Shown here piece after piece: positions 31,710 to 39,397 of a stretch of DNA of 39,397 nt. Position numbers and translations under genes: made by a program. Source of the DNA: Akkermansiaceae bacterium (GTDB lineage Bacteria; Verrucomicrobiota; Verrucomicrobiia; Verrucomicrobiales; Akkermansiaceae); contig CAIKDP010000099.1 of assembly GCA_903826205.1 (NCBI GenBank), positions 1 through 39,397 on the forward strand, read 5' to 3'. Position 1 is the stretch's first letter; the number at the start of each line of letters is the position of its first letter. The notes beneath the pieces are model-generated. The model was not told the DNA's origin and did not search any database. It saw only the letters and a list, made by a program, of their open reading frames with translations.

Positions 31710-34700
31710 ATGAATATCCAACGTCACCCCCGGCGCCTGACGCTTCGCTATTGCGTCACCCGTCTGGCCGCCCTGCTCTGTCTTGTCAGCGGGGTGCGGG
31801 CCGCCGAGCCCGCGGCGCTCGACCCGCTGCGGGCCGAGATGCGGGCCGAGCACTACGAAGCCGCCATCGCCATGGCCGACAAGATCGTTGCGGCCAAGGA
31901 TCCCAAGGCCGACGAAGCCCATTACCTCAAGGCTCTGGCGTTGTTCCATGCGAAGAAATATGCCGAAGCCGCCACCGCCGCCGAACAGCTTGCCAAGGCG
32001 TTCCCGCAGTCGGTCTGGCGCCATAAAGCGACTTTTCTCAAAGCCCAGGCATGGGTCGAACAAAAGAAATTCCAAGCCGCCGCCGCGATCTATCAAAGTG
32101 AGGCCGCCCGCATCCTCGCCGCCGGGCGCAAACAGGACCTGGTCGGCGTGATCGTCGCCTTTGCCGACAAGCTCAGCACTCCGCCCGATCCGGCGCTGCC
32201 GGATGCCCCCAAGCCGGATTTTCAAAAAGCCTACAACCTTTACACCAAGGCGCTGGGCATGGAGATATCGCGCGATTTGCGCGACGAGTTGTTACTCAAA
32301 AAAGCCCGCGCCATCCAACAAGCCGGCAACTTCGACCAGGCGGTGGATGATTTCCGAGCGTACCTAACCGAATACGATCCGGCCTGGACCGGCCCTGCCG
32401 GCTCGGGCACCGCCCGCTTGGCGCGGCAAAACCCGCCGCCCGCCGGCAAGCACGTGGCGGCCGCCCGCTACCGCTTGGCCGAGGCGCAGATCCAATCTAA
32501 CCACACCGCCGCCGGCCGCATGGAGCTTGAGGACCTGCTGAAAAAATTCAGCACCCTCGGGGACAACGTTCCGCTCCGGGATGAACTCGCCACCGCGGAC
32601 GGCAGGCAGCTGCCGGCCGAGATCCACTGGCTCATGGTGCGCTCGTATTTCACCCAGGACCCGGCCACCATGGTCGGCCGCAATTCGATTGACGCGATCC
32701 TCAACAACCCCCAACGCGTCCAACAAATCTCCCAAACCAGCCAAGTCATCGGCAACACCGGTGGCCTGCCCACCACCGACAGCGTCCTCTTCGTCCTGCG
32801 CGAGGGTGAGCTGGACCCGTCTATCAAAACCTGCCGCGAGTATCTGGCGGCGTTTCCCGAGGGCAGCCGCGCGGTGCGCGCCGCGTGGATGATCGCCGAG
32901 GCCTATCAAAGCGCCGGGCGGGCCGATGACGCGATTGTGGCCTATCAAAGTTTCATCGGCGGCAAGGGATTCCGGCTGCCGCAGGGTGAGGCCGCGCAGA
33001 AATTCGAGGAGGAGCTGCGCGCCGCGCCAGCCACCCATTTGGCCAACTTGAAAATGCGCGCCGTGTTCCGTATCGGGGCGTTGTTGGACCGGCAGAAGAA
33101 GCGCGAGGCGGCCATCGCCATCTGGCAGGGATATGTGAAGGATTACCCTAACGGACCGCAGTGGTCCGACAGCCAGAATGCCATCATCGACGCCAAGTTC
33201 GAGCTGGGCATGGACGCCCTGAGCGACAAGGATGAGCCGCTTGCGCTGAAACGGTTCGACGAGTTCCTGCGCGCCCACCCGCTGGATGAGCGTGCGCCGC
33301 GCATCCTCTATCTGTTTGGAGCGGTGCACGAGGCCAAGGCCCGTGCGCTGGAGGATGCCAAGGGCGAACGCGCGGCGGTCGCCACCGCCTACCGCGCGGC
33401 CGTCGAGGAATGGACGAAATTGGTCAGCAAGTATCCGCAAAGCGAGGAAGCCCGCAGCGCCCTGATGAAAAGCGCCACCCTCCACGAGGAGAAATTCGGC
33501 GAGTTCGACAAGGCCCTCCAGATCTATCGGAAACTCACCAACGAGTTCGCTCATGCCGAGGCCAACGGCCCGATCGCGCGGCTCACCGGCACGTCGCTCG
33601 AGCTTTCCGCCGAACGCACGTTCCGCACCAACGAGCCGGCGGTGGTCAAGCTCAAGCTGCGCAACATCGAGAAATGCACGGTGCGTTTGCACGAGATCGA
33701 CCTGCAGGCGTATTTCCGCAAGATGCACGGCATCACCGGGGTGGAGCGGCTGGATGTGTCGCTGATCCAGCCGGACAAGACCTGGGAGTTCAAGCCCGAG
33801 GGCTATGCCAAATACCAACCCTTCGAACAGGAAATCAAAATCCCTTTCCCAGCTAACGAACCCGGCGCCTACGTCGTCACCGTGGGCGATGATGAGTTGG
33901 AGTCCTCCGTGCTGGTTCTGCGCTCCGACCTCGAAGTCATCGTCAAATCCAGCCGCCGCGAGGTGCTCGCCTTCGTCCAGAACATGCGCACCGGCAAACC
34001 CGCCGCCGAGGTGGATCTGCTCGTCAGTGACGGCAAGGCGGTGGTCGCCACCGGCAAGACCGGCGACGACGGTGTTTTCAAGACCACCCTTGACTCGCTC
34101 AAGGAGCTTGCCGACGTGCGCTTCTTCGCCTTCGGCAAAGGCCATGCCGCAGCCTTCAATCTCGATCTGGCAGGGCTCCAGCTGGCGTCCGGTCTAACGG
34201 CCAAGGGCTACCTGTACACCGAGCGGCCCGCCTATCAACCCGGCGCGACCGTGGCGCTGCGCGGCATCCTGCGCGAGGTGCGCGACGCCGCGTATGCCGT
34301 GCCGGAAAACGCTGAGTTCAAGCTCAGCATCACCGATCCCCGCGGCCGGCTGCTGTCCGAGCAGTCGGTCAAGGTCAGCGCCTTTGGCACCTTCAACTCG
34401 TCCCTCGTGCTGCCAGCCGCGGCCGCCAGCGGCCAATATGTCATGGCCGCCCACCAAGAGCGCAAGGGCCTCGAGCCGCTGCATTTCCAAGGCACCTTCG
34501 AAGTCCGGGCGTTCAAGCTGGAGAAAATCAAGTTGTCGATGGAGTTCCCGCGCCGCGTCTGGTTCCGCGGCGAAACCATCGAAGCCACCCTGCAGGCCGC
34601 CTTCTATTGGGGCGAGCCGCTGGCGGCGCGCCCGTTGCGCTGCACCTTGCCCGATGGTCGCAATCTAACCGTCACCACCGATGCCCAAGGCCAGGCCAGG

Positions 34701-37700
34701 CTGGCCTTCGATACCACCGGCATGCGTCCCGGCAGCGCCCTTGCCTTCACCGCCGCGCTTGATGGCGACAACGTGACAACCACCGAGACCCTCACCCTGG
34801 CCCGCCTCGGCTTCGGCATTGCGGCCAAGCCCAGCCAGCCGGTGGTGATTGCGGGCGAGCCGTTCGACCTTGCTCTAACAACCACTGGCGCCGACGGCCA
34901 TGCGGTCGGTGAATCCCTCAAGGTCGCGGTGCTGCGCATCGAGCCACCCAAGTCCAGCCCGGTGCTCGCCCTGTTGCCGTGGCGGGAGGATGGCGGCCCG
35001 CAACCCGCGGAGGTCAAGGAGTCCGAGGCTGAGGTGACAACCGATCCCGCCACCGGCAAGGCCACGCTTGCCCTGCAATTGGCAAAGGGCGGCATCTATC
35101 AATTGCGCAGCACCGGCACCGATCGCTTCGGCCAGAGCGTCACCCACCAGTGCCAGGTTGAGGTTTCCGCTGCCGATGATGCCACCAAGCTCCGGCTCTT
35201 TGCCGACTCCTCAACCCTCAAGGTCGGCAATGACACCACCGTGCGCCTGCACTCGCGCCTAACAAAAGGCCTCGCGCTGCTCACCTTCGAGGGCGAGACC
35301 CTGCTCCGCCACCGCATCATCGAACTGAAAAGGGATGACAATGAAATCGTCCTCAAAGTCGGCCATGATTTGTTCCCTAACTTCCGTCTCGCGGTGGCAG
35401 CCATCGATGGCCGCGCTCTGCGCAGCGCCGCCAAGGACTTCGAGGTCGAGCGTGAACTCAAGGTCACCGTCAAGCCGCTCAAGGACGCGTTCCTCCCCGG
35501 CGAGAAGGGCAAGGTCGAACTCAGCGTCACCGACCAGACCGGCCGCCCCGTCGAAGCCGAACTGAGCCTCGCCCTGGTCAACGAAGCCTTGTATGCCGTC
35601 TGTCCGGACCCTCTCACACCCATTCTGGACTTTTTCCAAAAGGATGCCCGCCGCCACGCCGGGTTCAATCTCGGTGCCACCTGCGCGTTCCATTACCAAG
35701 GCACCACCCGGCCGGTCTCCAAGGAACTCGTGGCCGAGGCCGGGCGCCTGGCACGCATTGACGCCGAAGCCTCCGAACTCGAGACGCTGCGCAACATCGT
35801 GGCCGCCAACCAACCGGCACCGGCCAGCCCCGCCGGCGCCATGGGCGGCAGCGGCGGCTTTGGCAACCGGAACGGCGGTGACCACGATGTTGCGGACCCA
35901 TTCGCTGCGGACCGGGATATTTCGTTAGATTCGTCTGCCGGCGCCGGCGTCCTGAACGAGGAGGGTCTCGGGAATGGCCGCGTGGCCGATCACAAGCCGG
36001 TTGCAAAGCCCGCCGCCCCACCGCGCCGTGAAGTGAAAGGTGAGGGCTGCTGGTTGCCCTCCGTGGTCACTGGTGCCGATGGCAAGGCCGTTGTCACCCT
36101 GCCCATGCCGGAAACCACCACTGCCTGGCGTCTAACCGCCCGCGGCTGTTCGGTGGAAACCTTGGTGGGTCAGGCCACAGCCCAGACACTCACCCGCAAG
36201 GATTTCTTCGTCGAGCTGAAGACCCCCGCATTTCTCCGCGAGGGCGACGAACTCCGCGTGGTCGGACGCGTGCACAATCTAGCCGATTACAGCGGACCCG
36301 TGGACTTGCGCCTCCGCGTGCTCGATGCCAAGGACAAATCCAAGGTGCTGGCCGAACGCGAAAAGACCATCGCCGTGAAAGCCAAGTCCGGGGCCGAGGT
36401 CGCCTTTGATGCGGTCACCGTGCCAGCCACCTTGGACATCACCACCGAACTCACGGCCACCGCGCGGCCTGTCGTGCTCGGCCTCAAGCCCCTCAATGAT
36501 GCGCTGGCCCTCAATATCCCCGTCACCCCTTGGGGCCTTTCCTACGCCGCCCACGCCGGGGGCAGCGCCAAGGCCGACACCGCCGCCGTGCTCAGCCTGC
36601 CTGCCGGGCGCCCGTATGCCTCGCTGTGGATGAGCGTGGCCGTCGGGCCGGATGTGCGCACCGCCGTGCTCGACATGGCGCTGCGCCGCAGTGCGGCCGG
36701 CCCGTGCCAGGACATGGCCCGCCTCATGCCACCCGCCTGGGGCGATACCCCGGCCAACGATTTGTTAGCCGCAGCCACCGCCCTGCGTTACGCCCACACC
36801 GGCAAGGTGGACGAAACCTACACCCGGCAACTCGCGGCCCGCGCCCGGACGCTTGTCGCCGCGCTCGTTGCCTGTCAGGCGGCCGACGGCAATTGGAGCT
36901 GCCAATCGTTAGGCCACCTCACCACCGCGCGGGTTTTCTGGGCGCTCATCGAGGCGCGCCAAAGCGGCATCGTCGTGGGTAAGGACAGCATCGACAGGGC
37001 CGCCGTCGCACTGCTCAAACAATTCGAGGCCTGCGACGCCAACGACAATGACAGCAAGGCGATCATCCTGCACGCCCTCTCGACTGACAAGCGCGCCGAT
37101 TTTGCCAATTGCAACCGCCTTTACCGCGAGCGCAATGCCTTGGGCAATTCCAGCCTCGCCCACCTCGCCCGCGCCTTCTTCAACCTCGAGCGGCGCGAGA
37201 TCGCCACCGAACTGGCCACTTTGTTAGAATCCAGGGTCAAGCCCGATGCTGACAAACCCGTGGTCTGGGAGGGTGGCTGCAAAACGGTCTGGCTCAACGA
37301 CACCGACGAGACCACGGCGATGGTTCTGTTAGCCATGGCGGAAACCCTGCCCGCCGCCAAAGCCACCGCCGCGGCCGCCCAAGCGTTGTTGCAAGCCCAC
37401 GGGTGCTTCGGCTTCCCCTCGCCCCGTGCCCAGGGACCGGCCGTCGCCGCGCTTGCCATGTGGTTCTCCCAAGGCCTCCAACAGGCCACCGATATCGAGC
37501 TGGCCGTGGAGGTCAACGGCAAGGAGATCGGCATCGTCAAGGCCGCTGCCGGTCTCGGCCAACAGTTGCTGGCGGTGCCTGACAAGCTGGTCAAGGCGGA
37601 CAAGAACCTGGTCGAGTTCAAGATGAAGGGCCGTGGCCGCTACACCTATGCGGCCACCTTGTTCGGTTTCTCGCCGGAGATGAAGGCGACCCCGGAGAAT

Positions 37701-39397
37701 GCCGTTCCATGCATGGAGAATGTGCTGCAGTTGCACGCGCCGCTCGCCTACCGTGACCGGTCGCTCGGCGAGAACAGCCTCTCACCCGTCAGCCACCTCG
37801 AGAACGGCCAGCGCCTCCATGTGGTGGTCAGGCCCAGTCACGCATGGAACCAGGACGGACGCCGTTACGCCCTTGAAATCGCCCTGCCGCCCGGTGCGCG
37901 CCTCGATGCCAGCAGTTTTGGCGGGGATATGGAGCGAATGACTGGCAGGGAAGTGACGGATTCGACTGTCACGTTCTTCTTCAACCGACGGCAGAATCAG
38001 GTGAGCTTCGACCTAACCGGGTATGTGCCGGGCAGGTTCCGCATGCTGCCGCCGGTGGTGCGCGAACTCGGCAACCCGGCCACCATGAGCATCGGCCAGG
38101 TGACCGAACTCACCGTGCTGGCCGCCGGCGAAAAGTCGCCGGATCCCTATCAGATGAGAGACGACGAGCACTACGCGCTGGGCAAGTGCTATTTCGACGA
38201 CGGCGATCTCGCCACGGCCCTGGAACATTTGGCTGTGGTGCGCAAGAACAACCCGAAATACAACGAGAGCGATCTGGCGCGCATGTTGTTATGGATCCAC
38301 ACCAGCCCGCAATTCTATGACGCGCACAAGATCGTCGATTTGTTCGAGGTCCTGCGCGAGCGCTATCCCCAGTTGGAAATCCCCTATGACAAGATCCTGG
38401 TGGTGGGCAAGGCCTACACCGACATTGGCGAGTTCGAGCGCTCGTGGCTGGTCTATCGCGCGGCCATCGCCGCGAGTTTCAACAACGACTCGGCCATCAG
38501 CGCCGTGCTCGAGGATGAAGGCCGCTTTCTCGGCTCCATCGATTTCCAGGAGCGCATCTGGCGCGAGTACCCGGACACCGCCGACGTGCTCGCCAGTTAT
38601 TTCGCGCTCTCGCAGTTGCTCTATCAGAAAGCTCCCAAGGCGCACGAGCTGCCCAAGGAGGACAAGGTGCAGCCGGAGAAAACCGCCATGCTCAAGCGCA
38701 CCGCCGACCTGTTGTTCTCGTTCCTGGCGATGTATCCCAAGGACCCGCTGGCCGATGACGCGGGCTTCAGCCTGGCCAACTGCCTGCTGACCCTGAAGAA
38801 CCACCCGCTGGTGGTGGCGTTGGGCAACGAGTTCGCAAAAAAATTCCCGGACAGCCCGCTGGCCCCCGGCTTCCAATACATGACCGCCCTTGGCTTGTTC
38901 TGGCAGAACGAATATGCCGAGGCCCTGGCGGCGGCCAAGGTGGTGGCCGATGGCGACAGCAAGGACCGCGATTTCGCGCGCTACATCCTGGGCCAGATCT
39001 ATCACGCGGAAAGCAAACCCAAGGATGCCATCGAGTGGTATGACAAGGTCAGGGATATCTATCCGGACGCCGCCGAGGCCATCGCCTATTTCGAGAAGAA
39101 GAGCATCGCCCTGGATGAAATCACCGTCGTCAAACCCGGCGAGCCCGTCGAACTCACCCTCAAATACCGCAACATCAAGGAGGTCTCGCTGCAGGTCTAT
39201 CGCGTGGACCTGATGAAGCTCTATCTCCAACAGAAAAACCTCAGCGCCATCACCCGCGTCCAACTCGCCGGCATCCGCCCGGAACTCGAACAGACCACCG
39301 CGTTGGGCGACGGCAGGGACTATGTGGAAAAAGAGCGCAAGCTCTCCCTCAAGTGGAAGAATGAGGCGGCCTACCTCATCATCTGCCGCGGCGACGA
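31710..39397 (+). CDS. giant TPR/alpha-2-macroglobulin-like exported protein (partial, 3' end outside window)
   Basis: 2562 codons with no stop before the window ends. A signal peptide (about 1-33, ending GVRAAE) is followed by TPR-like helices (about 40-617), then macroglobulin-type beta domains (first near 621-741, opening with ELSAERTFRTNEPAVVKLKLRN). A Gly-rich disordered linker (about 1374-1428) follows. The A2M domain (about 1445-1525) carries the recognisable TTTAWRLTARG and VELKTPAFLREGDEL. An alpha/alpha-toroid domain follows (about 1657-1920), then a second TPR block (about 2148-2460) and the start of another MG-like domain (ITVVKPGEPVELTLKYRN). The thioester motif CxEQ is absent; CQDM stands near the expected place. 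Bacterial relatives are periplasmic, linked to defence or envelope repair; non-thioester forms are thought to act structurally. Confidence 0.85.
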   Translation, partial: MNIQRHPRRLTLRYCVTRLAALLCLVSGVRAAEPAALDPLRAEMRAEHYEAAIAMADKIVAAKDPKADEAHYLKALALFHAKKYAEAATAAEQLAKAFPQSVWRHKATFLKAQAWVEQKKFQAAAAIYQSEAARILAAGRKQDLVGVIVAFADKLSTPPDPALPDAPKPDFQKAYNLYTKALGMEISRDLRDELLLKKARAIQQAGNFDQAVDDFRAYLTEYDPAWTGPAGSGTARLARQNPPPAGKHVAAARYRLAEAQIQSNHTAAGRMELEDLLKKFSTLGDNVPLRDELATADGRQLPAEIHWLMVRSYFTQDPATMVGRNSIDAILNNPQRVQQISQTSQVIGNTGGLPTTDSVLFVLREGELDPSIKTCREYLAAFPEGSRAVRAAWMIAEAYQSAGRADDAIVAYQSFIGGKGFRLPQGEAAQKFEEELRAAPATHLANLKMRAVFRIGALLDRQKKREAAIAIWQGYVKDYPNGPQWSDSQNAIIDAKFELGMDALSDKDEPLALKRFDEFLRAHPLDERAPRILYLFGAVHEAKARALEDAKGERAAVATAYRAAVEEWTKLVSKYPQSEEARSALMKSATLHEEKFGEFDKALQIYRKLTNEFAHAEANGPIARLTGTSLELSAERTFRTNEPAVVKLKLRNIEKCTVRLHEIDLQAYFRKMHGITGVERLDVSLIQPDKTWEFKPEGYAKYQPFEQEIKIPFPANEPGAYVVTVGDDELESSVLVLRSDLEVIVKSSRREVLAFVQNMRTGKPAAEVDLLVSDGKAVVATGKTGDDGVFKTTLDSLKELADVRFFAFGKGHAAAFNLDLAGLQLASGLTAKGYLYTERPAYQPGATVALRGILREVRDAAYAVPENAEFKLSITDPRGRLLSEQSVKVSAFGTFNSSLVLPAAAASGQYVMAAHQERKGLEPLHFQGTFEVRAFKLEKIKLSMEFPRRVWFRGETIEATLQAAFYWGEPLAARPLRCTLPDGRNLTVTTDAQGQARLAFDTTGMRPGSALAFTAALDGDNVTTTETLTLARLGFGIAAKPSQPVVIAGEPFDLALTTTGADGHAVGESLKVAVLRIEPPKSSPVLALLPWREDGGPQPAEVKESEAEVTTDPATGKATLALQLAKGGIYQLRSTGTDRFGQSVTHQCQVEVSAADDATKLRLFADSSTLKVGNDTTVRLHSRLTKGLALLTFEGETLLRHRIIELKRDDNEIVLKVGHDLFPNFRLAVAAIDGRALRSAAKDFEVERELKVTVKPLKDAFLPGEKGKVELSVTDQTGRPVEAELSLALVNEALYAVCPDPLTPILDFFQKDARRHAGFNLGATCAFHYQGTTRPVSKELVAEAGRLARIDAEASELETLRNIVAANQPAPASPAGAMGGSGGFGNRNGGDHDVADPFAADRDISLDSSAGAGVLNEEGLGNGRVADHKPVAKPAAPPRREVKGEGCWLPSVVTGADGKAVVTLPMPETTTAWRLTARGCSVETLVGQATAQTLTRKDFFVELKTPAFLREGDELRVVGRVHNLADYSGPVDLRLRVLDAKDKSKVLAEREKTIAVKAKSGAEVAFDAVTVPATLDITTELTATARPVVLGLKPLNDALALNIPVTPWGLSYAAHAGGSAKADTAAVLSLPAGRPYASLWMSVAVGPDVRTAVLDMALRRSAAGPCQDMARLMPPAWGDTPANDLLAAATALRYAHTGKVDETYTRQLAARARTLVAALVACQAADGNWSCQSLGHLTTARVFWALIEARQSGIVVGKDSIDRAAVALLKQFEACDANDNDSKAIILHALSTDKRADFANCNRLYRERNALGNSSLAHLARAFFNLERREIATELATLLESRVKPDADKPVVWEGGCKTVWLNDTDETTAMVLLAMAETLPAAKATAAAAQALLQAHGCFGFPSPRAQGPAVAALAMWFSQGLQQATDIELAVEVNGKEIGIVKAAAGLGQQLLAVPDKLVKADKNLVEFKMKGRGRYTYAATLFGFSPEMKATPENAVPCMENVLQLHAPLAYRDRSLGENSLSPVSHLENGQRLHVVVRPSHAWNQDGRRYALEIALPPGARLDASSFGGDMERMTGREVTDSTVTFFFNRRQNQVSFDLTGYVPGRFRMLPPVVRELGNPATMSIGQVTELTVLAAGEKSPDPYQMRDDEHYALGKCYFDDGDLATALEHLAVVRKNNPKYNESDLARMLLWIHTSPQFYDAHKIVDLFEVLRERYPQLEIPYDKILVVGKAYTDIGEFERSWLVYRAAIAASFNNDSAISAVLEDEGRFLGSIDFQERIWREYPDTADVLASYFALSQLLYQKAPKAHELPKEDKVQPEKTAMLKRTADLLFSFLAMYPKDPLADDAGFSLANCLLTLKNHPLVVALGNEFAKKFPDSPLAPGFQYMTALGLFWQNEYAEALAAAKVVADGDSKDRDFARYILGQIYHAESKPKDAIEWYDKVRDIYPDAAEAIAYFEKKSIALDEITVVKPGEPVELTLKYRNIKEVSLQVYRVDLMKLYLQQKNLSAITRVQLAGIRPELEQTTALGDGRDYVEKERKLSLKWKNEAAYLIICRGD

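Noticed and set aside
32364..34145. 593-codon open frame on the minus strand
   Set aside because: It lies antisense to the TPR and MG region of the giant protein, has low-complexity His/Gly/Leu-rich composition without motifs, and is explained by GC-rich third positions of the real gene.
1..39397. tRNA, rRNA, CRISPR array or prophage
   Set aside because: No cloverleaf-like segment, rRNA-like sequence, regularly spaced repeats or phage structural gene was seen; a covariance-model scan would be needed to exclude small RNAs.

Overview
The window comes from a GC-rich (roughly 60 %), Gram-negative bacterium, most likely a Verrucomicrobiota. LpxA, an RseP-type protease and PBP1C imply an outer membrane. 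Several exported proteins carry features common in Verrucomicrobiota and Planctomycetota: autotransporter-associated beta-strand repeats, short C-terminal anchor-like modules, a formylglycine sulfatase, a multihaem protein with PKD and Ig modules, and a giant TPR/alpha-2-macroglobulin protein. Shine-Dalgarno sequences are scarce, and at least two genes look leaderless. This placement rests on gene content only.

Layout. 0-10 kb is accessory: a small membrane protein, three exported carbohydrate-related proteins on the minus strand (a DUF3863-like protein, a lipoprotein of unknown function and a GH39 enzyme with a discoidin-type C-terminus), a pirin cut short by a repeat element, and a nine-haem-motif cytochrome broken by two frameshifts. 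Three copies of a double-hairpin REP-like repeat and a duplicated gene junction mark this part as rearranged. 10-12.5 kb holds an exported esterase, a parDE remnant whose toxin is truncated, a YafK-type L,D-transpeptidase lipoprotein and an L-fucose mutarotase. 12.7-18 kb holds a sulfatase and a transglutaminase-like/CBM protein in one operon, divergent from a sodium/solute symporter followed by a tiny membrane protein. 18-28.9 kb is housekeeping: acs, a beta-CASP metallo-beta-lactamase RNase/cleavage-factor-like protein, pbpC, rseP, lpxA, leuA and a DUF2062 protein. 29-39.4 kb holds a secreted beta-solenoid protein and the first 2562 codons of a giant alpha-2-macroglobulin-like protein that runs off the window.

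How the genes fit together. GH39, esterase, sulfatase, fucose mutarotase and symporter together suggest use of a sulfated or fucose-containing polysaccharide. This is inferred from gene families; no transcriptional regulator or complete pathway is present. The envelope group (PBP1C, RseP, LpxA, L,D-transpeptidase, alpha-2-macroglobulin-like protein) concerns cell-wall and outer-membrane upkeep.

The most unusual whole-window signal is a pentamer, GTTAG/CTAAC. It makes up about 70 of about 85 TTAG/CTAA tetramers counted by eye and sits inside genes of every function. Other notable points are the REP-like hairpins whose stems vary in a compensating way, a MITE-like shell around one of them, a perfect palindrome over the promoter of the sulfatase operon, and the repeated TPR-plus-MG layout of the giant protein.
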